From contig CAWGQZ010000053.1 in assembly GCA_963824805.1 (NCBI GenBank), positions 18,700 through 82,699 on the forward strand: a stretch of 64,000 nt of DNA. The letters run 5' to 3'. Position numbers and translations under genes: made by a program. Origin of the DNA: DATBAT01 sp963824805 (GTDB lineage: Bacteria > Acidobacteriota > Terriglobia > Terriglobales > Acidobacteriaceae). Each line of letters begins with the position of its first letter. The first letter of the stretch is position 1. This document shows positions 17,012-24,561 of this stretch, piece by piece. Below the pieces are notes generated by a model, which saw nothing but the letters and a program-made list of their open reading frames with translations, had not been told where the DNA came from and did not search any database.

Positions 17012-18940
17012 ATGGCCTCTCAGCACGAAGAAGAAGTACTAGGAAAAGCCTACGACAGCCGCCTGATGCGGCGGATCATGACTTACCTGCGCCCCTACAC
17101 CTGGCAGGTGGTGATCGCGCTGGTGGCTATCGTTCTGAAAGCTGGGGCCGATGTCTTGGGCCCCTACTTGACTAAGGTGGCAGTTGACCGTTACCTGGTC
17201 AAGGCTGCCGGAACTCATTCCTTCTTCGATTCGATCCTTAGTAACAAGCCTCTGACCGGGATTGGCGAGATTGCGGCAATTTACGTGCTCCTTTTGGGGC
17301 TGAGTTTTCTGTTCGATTTTCTGCAAACCTACTTCATGCAGTGGACCGGCCAGATGGCGATGTTCGACCTGCGCAAGGAACTCTTCCGCCACCTGCAGCG
17401 CATGCACATTGGGTTCTACGACAAGAATCCCGTTGGGCGCCTGGTTACACGTATTACCAGCGACGTCGATGCGCTCAATGAAATGTTCACTTCCGGAGTA
17501 GTTTCAATCTTCGAAGACATCTTCGTCCTCGCCGGCATCGTGGGGATCATGTTGCACATGGACTGGAAGCTGGCATTGATCACATTCGCCGTGCTGCCTT
17601 TGATCGGAATCGCCACCAAGATTTTCCGCGACAATGTACGTGCCTCCTACCGCCGGATTCGCGTAGCGATCGCCCGCATCAATGCATACCTGCAGGAGCA
17701 CGTCAGCGGCATGGTGGTACTGCAGCTTTTCAATCGCGAGCAACGCGCCTTCGAAGAGTTTTCTAAAGTGAACGAAGTCCACATGGAGGCCTTCAAGGAC
17801 GCCATCTGGGCCCATGCCGTCTATTATCCGATTGTCGAAATTCTTTCTGCGATCGCCATCGCTTGTGTGATCTGGTTTGGCGGTCACGATGTGATCGCAA
17901 GAACCGCGACTCTAGGCGTGTTAGTAGCATTCATCCAGTACGCGCAGCGTTTTTTTCGGCCAATTCAGGACCTTAGCGAGAAGTACAACATCCTGCAATC
18001 GGCCATGGCGGCAAGCGAGCGGATTTTCAAGATGCTGGATGCTCCGGTGGAAATCACTTCTCCGGCGGTGTCAAAAGAACCGCAAGGTCCTGGCAGGATC
18101 GAATTCGACCACGTCTGGTTCACCTATGGGCCGACAAATGACCAGGTCAGGACGGACGCCCTCGCCGCTTCGGCAGGGGCGTCGCCCGCCTCGACACCGA
18201 GCGAGCCTGAGCCCGACTGGATTCTCCGTGACGTCAGCTTCACCATCGAACCCGGAGAAACGGTTGCCATCGTCGGCCACACCGGGGCGGGAAAGACCAC
18301 CATCATTTCCTTGCTGATGCGCTTCTACGACGTGCAGAAGGGAGCAATCAAGATTGACGGCGTCGACACTAAGGAGATGGATCTCACCGCCCTGCGCCGC
18401 CGCTTTGGCGTGGTTCTCCAGGACCCATTTCTTTTCACCGGGACAGTCGAGAGCAACATTCGTTTGGGGACTGAGTGGATTGGTCAGGACGAGGTGGAAA
18501 AAGCGGCAGAGGAGGTAAACCTCGCCGATTTCATCCGTACCCTGCCCAACGGGTTCAAAGAGGAAGTCCGCGAACGCGGCTCAACCCTGTCGACAGGACA
18601 GAAGCAGCTAATCTCTTTTGCCCGCGCCCTGGCGCATGCCCCCAAAATTCTAGTGCTCGATGAAGCCACTTCCAGTGTCGATACTGAAACCGAGTTCCGG
18701 GTTCGCGATGCTTTGCAGAGAATGGTCGAAGGGCGAACCTCAGTAATCATCGCCCATCGTCTCTCCACGATTCAGCGCGCCAACAAGATCATCGTCATGC
18801 ACAAGGGCCAGCTGCGTGAAATCGGATCGCACCAGGAATTACTGGCCAAACGCGGAATCTACTACAAGCTTTACCAGCTGCAATACAAAGACCAGGAAAT
18901 CCCCGCAGAAACGGAAGTTACCACCGGCGGAGACGACTAG
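17012..18940 (+). CDS. MsbA-like ABC exporter (fused permease and ATPase)
   Basis: 642 aa half-transporter. The membrane domain (about 20-335) has six expected helices and the family segment HLQRMHIGFYDKNPVGRLVT. The ATPase domain follows: Walker A GHTGAGKTT, Q-loop VLQDPFLFTGTVESNI, signature LSTGQ (Thr instead of the second Gly of LSGGQ, a common variant in this subfamily), Walker B ILVLDEATSSVD and the His loop IIAHRLST. A 30-residue Ala/Ser/Pro/Glu-rich insert lies between FTYGPTND and WILRDVSF. Homodimers of this type export lipids or drugs. It is probably single-gene; substrate cannot be assigned. Confidence 0.93.
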   Translation: MASQHEEEVLGKAYDSRLMRRIMTYLRPYTWQVVIALVAIVLKAGADVLGPYLTKVAVDRYLVKAAGTHSFFDSILSNKPLTGIGEIAAIYVLLLGLSFLFDFLQTYFMQWTGQMAMFDLRKELFRHLQRMHIGFYDKNPVGRLVTRITSDVDALNEMFTSGVVSIFEDIFVLAGIVGIMLHMDWKLALITFAVLPLIGIATKIFRDNVRASYRRIRVAIARINAYLQEHVSGMVVLQLFNREQRAFEEFSKVNEVHMEAFKDAIWAHAVYYPIVEILSAIAIACVIWFGGHDVIARTATLGVLVAFIQYAQRFFRPIQDLSEKYNILQSAMAASERIFKMLDAPVEITSPAVSKEPQGPGRIEFDHVWFTYGPTNDQVRTDALAASAGASPASTPSEPEPDWILRDVSFTIEPGETVAIVGHTGAGKTTIISLLMRFYDVQKGAIKIDGVDTKEMDLTALRRRFGVVLQDPFLFTGTVESNIRLGTEWIGQDEVEKAAEEVNLADFIRTLPNGFKEEVRERGSTLSTGQKQLISFARALAHAPKILVLDEATSSVDTETEFRVRDALQRMVEGRTSVIIAHRLSTIQRANKIIVMHKGQLREIGSHQELLAKRGIYYKLYQLQYKDQEIPAETEVTTGGDD

Positions 18941-18982
18941 GTTCTTGAAAGCGGAGCATGCCCGATTCTCCCTGGATAAAGG

Positions 18983-20320
18983 CTATTCCCTAGCAGCACC
19001 TCCGCGAGATTTCTTTTTGGGTTTTTTTGCACCAAAGACGCGGGAGAAAATCTTATCGATATTTCGCAACTGCCGCTGCAGATCAAAGGCTAATTCGATC
19101 TGCTTGCGCGGCACGCGGCCGGTAACTTCCTGGTCGGCCAGGATCAGTTCACGAAAATTTAGCCCTTCCTTCCAAGCCCGCATGGCGTGAGCTTGCACCA
19201 GGCGGTAGGCATCCTCACGAGACACTCCGTGTTCGACCAAATCCAGGAGAAGCTGCCCGCTGAACACTAAGCCACCGGTACTTTCCAGGTTGGCCTTCAT
19301 CCGCGCGGGATAGACGAACATTGTGTCGATAAGGTTGGTTGTCTTGTTTAAGAGATAGTTCACCAGCGTAGTAGAGTCGGGAATAATTACCCGCTCAGCC
19401 GAGGAGTGGGAGATATCGCGCTCATGCCATAAGGCAACATTCTCAAATCCCGCCTGCGCATTCGCCCGGACAACTCGGGACAACCCACTGATTTGCTCAC
19501 AGGTCACAGGATTCCGCTTGTGCGGCATGGCGGAGGATCCCTTCTGCTTCTCGCTGAAAAACTCCTCCGCTTCCCGTACTTCGGTGCGCTGCAGGTGGCG
19601 AATTTCCGTAGCGATGTTGTCCAGAGTGCAGGCAATCACCGCTAATGTTGCCAGGTAGTGAGCGTGGCGGTCGCGTTGGATAACCTGCGACGTCACAGGG
19701 GCCGCTCTCAACCCCAGACGAGCACAGATCTTTTCTTCCAACTCCGGGCTGAGGTGAGCCAGCGTTCCGACGGCTCCGGAGAGTTTGCCGACCCGCATGT
19801 CTTCGATGGCAGCGTCCAGGCGCACGATATCGCGTTGAACCTCCGAATACCAGTTGGCAAGTTTGAATCCGAAGGTAATGGGCTCCGCGTGAACGCCATG
19901 GGTGCGGCCTACCATGGGTGTGTCTTTGAATTCCCAAGCTCGGCGTTCGAGAACTTCCGCTAGCCGCAGCAAATCTTCTGCAATGATCTTCGAGGCCTGG
20001 CCAATCAGCAGAGCCTGCGCGGTGTCGACCACGTCGTTCGAAGTCAATCCATAATGAAACCAGCGCGATTCGGGACCGACGAACTCCGCGACGGCAGTAG
20101 TGAAGGCAATGACGTCGTGACGCACTTCCGCTTCGATTTCATGGATGCGTTCGACTTTGAAATTCGCACGCTCGCGGATAGCCTTCGCTGCGGATTTGGG
20201 AACTATGCCGGCTTCCGCCAGCGTTTCGGTTGCGGCGACCTCTACCGCGAGCCATGTGCGAAAGCGGTTTTCGTCGCTCCAGATGCGGCCCATCTCGGGC
20301 CGGCTATAGCGTGGGATCAA
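18983..20320 (-). CDS. purB: Adenylosuccinate lyase PurB
   Basis: 445 aa, normal length. It catalyses two fumarate-releasing steps in purine synthesis (SAICAR to AICAR, and adenylosuccinate to AMP). The superfamily signature SSAMPHKRNP with the flexible loop is intact, as are GLTSNDVVDTA, the catalytic His region MVGRTHGVHAEP and IGKLSGAVGT-type segment VGKLSGAVGT. The C-terminus is a basic tail ending KKPKKKSRGGAARE, longer than usual. It is convergent with the ABC exporter (42 bp between stops). Confidence 0.96.
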   Translation of the reverse strand: MIPRYSRPEMGRIWSDENRFRTWLAVEVAATETLAEAGIVPKSAAKAIRERANFKVERIHEIEAEVRHDVIAFTTAVAEFVGPESRWFHYGLTSNDVVDTAQALLIGQASKIIAEDLLRLAEVLERRAWEFKDTPMVGRTHGVHAEPITFGFKLANWYSEVQRDIVRLDAAIEDMRVGKLSGAVGTLAHLSPELEEKICARLGLRAAPVTSQVIQRDRHAHYLATLAVIACTLDNIATEIRHLQRTEVREAEEFFSEKQKGSSAMPHKRNPVTCEQISGLSRVVRANAQAGFENVALWHERDISHSSAERVIIPDSTTLVNYLLNKTTNLIDTMFVYPARMKANLESTGGLVFSGQLLLDLVEHGVSREDAYRLVQAHAMRAWKEGLNFRELILADQEVTGRVPRKQIELAFDLQRQLRNIDKIFSRVFGAKKPKKKSRGGAARE

Positions 20321-20478
20321 AGGCTTCGTACCTCGCGTTTCATCGTGGGTTGAGAACTATGGATTCTAAATGGTGAGAGCGGGGCGGGGAAAGCTGGCCG
20401 GAAACCAGCTGGAGGAAACCAGCTTCCGGCTGCCGAAACGTGCGCGTCGCATTTCAATGTGCAAATATAGGGGGCGAT

Positions 20479-21028
20479 ATGGCGATTCGAAATGTTCTAC
20501 AGCTAGGAGACCCAGGCTTACGCGAGGTCGCAGAACCAGTAGCCGATCCGACGGACCCCCCAGATCGCGGCATTGATTCATGACCTTTCGGACACGCTAG
20601 CGCACTGGCGAGAAACAACCGGTTATGGGCGGGCAATCGCGGCGCCACAGATCGGTGCGGGGTTGCGCGTGGTGTTCCTGCAACTTCCGGACGCCGAGCC
20701 CTGGCCGATGGTTAATCCCGTCATCGTCGAACGCAGTCCAGAGAAGATGGTGGTGTGGGATTGCTGTCTTAGCTTTCTTTCGATCTTCATGCAGGTAGAG
20801 CGGCATTGCGAGGTGACGATCCGTTATCAGGACCTTGCCGGAAAGTCCCACGAACTGCGGGCTGGAGCGGAGCGAGATTTGTCCGAACTGCTGCAGCACG
20901 AGATCGATCACCTGGATGGAATTCTGGCAGTGGATCGGCTTACCAATATTCGGACCTTGTGCACCCGTGAAGAGTTCGAAAAGAGATACCGGCAGGATAG
21001 TCCGTATGACGTCCAACGCAGCGGTTAG
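20479..21028 (+). CDS. Peptide deformylase-like protein, interrupted by a frameshift
   Basis: From the ATG at 20479, frame 1 reads MAIRNVLQLGDPGLREVAEP, the usual deformylase N-terminus, and stops near 20583. The frame with the rest of the protein (IAALIHDLSDTLAHW onward, to 21028) is reached by dropping one C from the C6 run at 20556-20561. Deformylases remove the formyl group from new N-terminal Met. Motif 1 is GRAIAAPQIG, motif 3 is the metal-binding HEIDHLDG, but motif 2 is WDCCLSF instead of EGCLS; the metal-ligand Cys is kept while Glu-Gly is lost. Corrected length is about 182 aa. It may be a secondary deformylase; the main one is presumably elsewhere. Confidence 0.82.
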
Positions 21029-21060
21029 CGGGCTATGGCCCCGACCGTTCGACCGTGGAT

Positions 21061-21082
21061 ATATGTCGTGATACGATATAAA
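21061..21082 (+). promoter_or_regulatory. Candidate MarR operator just before the MarR gene
   Basis: ATATGTCGTGATACGATATAA contains the inverted repeat TCGT-GAT-ACGA, with outer arms matching at 7 of 9 positions. It ends only 2-3 bases before the ATG at 21084, leaving no room for a ribosome-binding site, so the mRNA may be leaderless or the ATG at 21093 may be used. Autoregulation by MarR binding is inferred. Confidence 0.5.
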
Positions 21083-21083
21083 T

Positions 21084-21521
21084 ATGGCGGGAATGCTCAG
21101 TCTGTCCGATTATCGTTCGCTGGCAGAATTGCGCTACCAGATACGGCGGTATCTCAAGTTCAGCGAGAATGTCGCGCATCGGGCCCGGATGGAGCCCCGC
21201 CAGCATCAACTGCTCCTCACCATTAAAGGGCTCCCCTCGGGGCAACGGCCTGTGATAGGAGAACTGGCCGAGCGCATGCAGATCCAGCATCACAGCACAG
21301 TCGAACTAGTAAACCGGCTGGAGTCGGGTGGTTTTGTGCGCCGCCACCGTAGTGATAAAGATCGCCGTGAAGTTTTCGTGGCTTTGACTTCCAAGGGAGA
21401 AAGAGTCCTGCGGCAGCTGTCGCTCGATCACAGCACCGAGCTTCGCACCCAGGGTCCGATTCTGGTGATCGCACTGAAACACGCTATGCGGACCGCCGCC
21501 AAGACAGGAAAGAACAAATAA
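21084..21521 (+). CDS. MarR family transcriptional regulator
   Basis: 145 aa winged-helix protein. The recognition region is GELAERMQIQHHSTVELVNR, the wing is FVRRHRSDKDRREVFVALT and the C-terminal helix forms the dimer interface, all as in MarR. These repressors usually respond to small phenolic or oxidant signals. Its last base overlaps the first base of the ClC channel gene (TAATG-type junction), so both are translated from one message and the regulator may control the channel. A palindrome sits just upstream of the start. Confidence 0.92.
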   Translation: MAGMLSLSDYRSLAELRYQIRRYLKFSENVAHRARMEPRQHQLLLTIKGLPSGQRPVIGELAERMQIQHHSTVELVNRLESGGFVRRHRSDKDRREVFVALTSKGERVLRQLSLDHSTELRTQGPILVIALKHAMRTAAKTGKNK

Positions 21522-22855
21522 TGACTCACGTCGCTTCATCTTCACCGGAGCCAGCAATACCGGCTAGTTTTCGCATGGTCCTAGTTTCATTTCTCTCAGC
21601 CGGTATCGGCTTGATTGCGGGACTAGTCGCCTTCGCACTGTACAAACTGATCGGGCTGTTTGCTAACCTGTGCTTCTACCATCGCTGGTCGACGGATTTC
21701 GTCAGCGTGCGATTCCACACTCTCGGTCTGTGGGTCATCGTGGTTCCGGTGGTGGGCGGAATTATCGTCGGCTTCATGGCGAAGTACGGAAGCTCCAAGA
21801 TTAAAGGCCATGGCATCCCGGAGGCCATGGAAGCTGTTCTGTTCAATCGCAGCCGGATCCAACCGCGAGTTGCGATTCTCAAGCCGATTTCCGCAGCCAT
21901 CGCGATCGGCACCGGGGGGCCGTTCGGAGCAGAAGGTCCGATCATTCAAACCGGAGGCGCAGTCGGCTCTTTGGTTGGACAGCTCTTCCACACCACGGGA
22001 TCAGAAAGGAAAGTCTTGCTGGCCTGTGGCGCCGCAGCGGGAATGTCGGCCACATTCAACACCCCGATTGCCGGGGTGATACTGGCGATCGAGTTGTTGT
22101 TGTTTGAATTTAAGTCGCGGTCATTCATTCCGCTCGTCATCGCCAGCACCATTGCTACCGCAGTTCACATGCAACTGATGGGTTCGGGACCAATGTTCAC
22201 GGTGAAAGAGATGGCATTCGGTATCCCGGGTACACTTCCGTACTACTTGGTTCTGGGATTGCTTTGCGGGTTGGCAGCTGTCGGTTTCAGCCGGCTCTTG
22301 TATTGGACCGAAGACCAGTTTGAGAAATTGCCCCTCGATGAGCTGTGGTGGCCGGCGATTGGGGCCCTCGGACTGGGGATGATCGGTTATTTTGTTCCCC
22401 GGGTTCTCGGCGTCGGCTACGACACCATCAGCGATATTCTGAATGGATCGCTCGTGCTCAAAGTCTTGCTTGTGGTGATGGTGGCGAAGGCCGCCGCATT
22501 GGTAATTTCGCTCGGATCCGGCACGTCAGGCGGACTGCTGGCTCCCATGTTCATGTCGAGTGCAGCTATGGGTGGAACATTTGCCACGGGCATCAACTGG
22601 ATTTTCCCCTCTGCCCACCTGTCTCCCGGAGCATTCGCCTTGGTCGCCATGGGTGCGGTGTTTGGCGCAGCGTCGCGGGCAACGTTCGCCTTCATCATTT
22701 TCGCCTTCGAGATCACTCGCGACTACAACTCAGTGCTGCCGCTGATGCTGGTCAGCGTGATTGCGACTGGTGTGGCCGTACTGCTGGAGCCCAAGGCTTC
22801 GATCATGACTGAAAAACTGCGCGCGCCGCGGCCTGCGCATTCACCAGGAGTATGA
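21521..22855 (+). CDS. ClC-family chloride channel/antiporter, membrane domain
   Basis: 444 aa. About ten to twelve membrane helices and the ClC selectivity motifs: GSSKIKGHGIPE (variant of GSGIP), GGPFGAEGPIIQ (GxEGP) and SGTSGGLLAPMF (GxFxP-like region). The gating Glu is in GAEGP. ClC proteins move chloride through the membrane, some in exchange for protons. The frame ends with TEKLRAPRPAHSPGV, but one base less in the GC-rich stretch 22818-22829 would continue as ARRGLRIHQEYETD into the CBS domain frame that follows. The full protein was therefore very probably a ClC-CBS fusion of about 600 aa. Confidence 0.9.
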   Translation: MTHVASSSPEPAIPASFRMVLVSFLSAGIGLIAGLVAFALYKLIGLFANLCFYHRWSTDFVSVRFHTLGLWVIVVPVVGGIIVGFMAKYGSSKIKGHGIPEAMEAVLFNRSRIQPRVAILKPISAAIAIGTGGPFGAEGPIIQTGGAVGSLVGQLFHTTGSERKVLLACGAAAGMSATFNTPIAGVILAIELLLFEFKSRSFIPLVIASTIATAVHMQLMGSGPMFTVKEMAFGIPGTLPYYLVLGLLCGLAAVGFSRLLYWTEDQFEKLPLDELWWPAIGALGLGMIGYFVPRVLGVGYDTISDILNGSLVLKVLLVVMVAKAAALVISLGSGTSGGLLAPMFMSSAAMGGTFATGINWIFPSAHLSPGAFALVAMGAVFGAASRATFAFIIFAFEITRDYNSVLPLMLVSVIATGVAVLLEPKASIMTEKLRAPRPAHSPGV

Positions 22856-22892
22856 GACCGACGTTCTGCAGCAGGTTTACGTTGCGGAGACC

Positions 22893-23324
22893 ATGGACAA
22901 AGATGCTCCGGTAGTCCCGGCGGAAGTGACTGTCAGTGACCTCTCGGATCGCATTGCGCGCAATGATCCTGCAGTATCGCGGCATCAGGGACTCTTCATC
23001 GTCGACAGGGAAGGTAAGCTTGCCGGAGTGGTTACACGTGGCGATGTGCTACGCGCTCTAGCAAACGATCCGTCGGGATCTCTAAGTGTGCTTGAGGCCG
23101 GAAGCCGCAAAGTGGTGGTGACGTATCCCGACGAGGTTCTGCATGACGCCTCGGCGAAGATGTTGCGCCATAACGTGGGAAGGCTAGCAGTCGTGGACCG
23201 TCAGGATAATCGTCGAATTGTCGGCTACATTGGTCGGCCGGGCGTTATGGCGGCACGACTACGACGACTCGATGAAGAAGGGGTACGTGAACGGGGCTGG
23301 ATTGCCGGCTTGTCACGGAGCTAG
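22893..23324 (+). CDS. CBS domain pair, C-terminal part of the ClC protein (out of frame)
   Basis: 143 aa in the +1 frame relative to the ClC gene. It holds two CBS motifs: about 1-65 (VTVSDLSDRIARNDPAVSRH then LFIVDREGKLAGVVTRGDVL) and 68-130 (VVTYPDEVLHDASAKMLRHN then RLAVVDRQDNRRIVGYIGRP). The same frame is open upstream to about 22818 and encodes the linker normally found between the channel and the CBS domains. CBS pairs bind adenine nucleotides and regulate the channel. Whether it is made as a separate protein from the ATG at 22893 or is part of an intact gene split by an indel cannot be settled here. Confidence 0.8.
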   Translation: MDKDAPVVPAEVTVSDLSDRIARNDPAVSRHQGLFIVDREGKLAGVVTRGDVLRALANDPSGSLSVLEAGSRKVVVTYPDEVLHDASAKMLRHNVGRLAVVDRQDNRRIVGYIGRPGVMAARLRRLDEEGVRERGWIAGLSRS

Positions 23325-23348
23325 AAACCAGTTGTGAGTTTTTGGTTG

Positions 23349-24311
23349 TTAGTTCGCCGGTACTGCCGTCTTGAGCTTCTTTTTGGCGGAGACGATGAGC
23401 GGACGAAGAGCATCTACCGATACTCCTAGCGTACCGCCGGAAAAGCCATCGATGTAGGCGGAGTTGATTCCGATTACTTGGCCATGGGCGTTAAACACCG
23501 GGCCTCCACTGCCGCCATGGGCGGTAGGCGCGTCGTATACCAGCTTGTCTCCGACCACATCGCCCAGATGGCCGCAGGTTGCAGAAGGGCGAATCAAGGA
23601 GAGTGCTGCCAGTTCATTGGCTGAGCCCTGGTCGTCGCGGCGAAACGCCAGTCTCTCGTAGACTGCAGGCGGCGATTTAGCCACCATGCCGAGCACTCCC
23701 ATGGGATAGCCGACCACGGTCACCAGTTCTCCGGGAGTGGACACCTGCTCGGCTAAAGGCAAGGGACGAAACTTCTTGCCGCCCGGATCTTCAATCTTCA
23801 AAACCGCCAGATCACCCTGGGCAGAAACCACCAGAGGAGTAACATCCACCGGCGACGGCCGGCCAGGAAAGAAGACTAATAGCTTTTCGAGTACCGGCGT
23901 TGCTCCTTGATTGATCAAGGCCGCTGCTTCAGTATCGCCGTACCAGGGCTGCGCCACGTGCCGGTTGGTCGCCAGCAATCCATCGGATACTACGAATCCC
24001 GTGCCTGAGATACGCGCCCGCAGCGCCGGGGTACGCCCCGGGAAGCCCACCTGGTAGACGCCAAACACGTAGCAGATTGAGTCACGATAGCGGTTCAGGA
24101 CCAGCGTAGGCATCGATTGGGCCTGCTGTAGCTCCTGCACCTGCTCCGTGAGCTGGGACACCTCCGCCTGCAGGCTTGCCGTCTCCGGCGGGGCATAGTA
24201 ATGCGCCATAAATCCGGCACCGACCAGCAGGGAGATGCCCAGACCGGCCTGCAGCACGTTTGCCCAGGCGCTAACTACCGGCTCATCATTTGGATTCTGA
24301 TTTTCAGGCAT
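23349..24311 (-). CDS. Membrane-anchored trypsin-like serine protease
   Basis: 320 aa. A single N-terminal membrane helix (NVLQAGLGISLLVGAGFMAH) and a short coiled coil (LQAEVSQLTEQVQELQQ) precede a chymotrypsin-fold domain. The triad is visible: His in LATNRHVAQPW, Asp in QGDLAVLKIED and Ser in AHGGSGGPVFNAHGQVIGIN. No PDZ domain follows, so it is shorter than DegP/DegS. It should face the periplasm and may act in envelope quality control. The clpC gene lies upstream on the same strand, separated by a terminator. Confidence 0.87.
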   Translation of the reverse strand: MPENQNPNDEPVVSAWANVLQAGLGISLLVGAGFMAHYYAPPETASLQAEVSQLTEQVQELQQAQSMPTLVLNRYRDSICYVFGVYQVGFPGRTPALRARISGTGFVVSDGLLATNRHVAQPWYGDTEAAALINQGATPVLEKLLVFFPGRPSPVDVTPLVVSAQGDLAVLKIEDPGGKKFRPLPLAEQVSTPGELVTVVGYPMGVLGMVAKSPPAVYERLAFRRDDQGSANELAALSLIRPSATCGHLGDVVGDKLVYDAPTAHGGSGGPVFNAHGQVIGINSAYIDGFSGGTLGVSVDALRPLIVSAKKKLKTAVPAN

Positions 24312-24510
24312 CTTCTGGATCGGCTGGCTGCGAGGTATTGGGAGAAGTCACGCCGCACAGTCCGTCAAAGCTCTATTTTCGGCTCTGCTGGCTGGGTTGC
24401 CCACGGTACGGAAGATGGTGTCCGTGGGACACGCCACCGAAGTGGGGTGGGAAGGGAGGTTGGTGGTATTCCCATTTTGGGAGAGGGAAGGTAATTGAGA
24501 GGTTGAAGGC

Positions 24511-24544
24511 CCAAAACAAAAGCCGCCGGTCACCTGGCGGCTTT
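24511..24544 (-). terminator. Rho-independent terminator of clpC
   Basis: On the minus strand AAAGCCGCC pairs with GGCGGCTTT (9 bp) around the loop AGGTGACC and is followed by TGTTTTGG. It lies 17 bp after the clpC stop. Confidence 0.82.
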
Positions 24545-24561
24545 AACCCTAAAGGTTGCAA

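Noticed and set aside
24312..24510. Small frames between the serine protease and the clpC terminator
   Set aside because: Both strands show short frames of odd Trp/Gly-rich or Ser/Pro-rich composition, no start signal and no known family.
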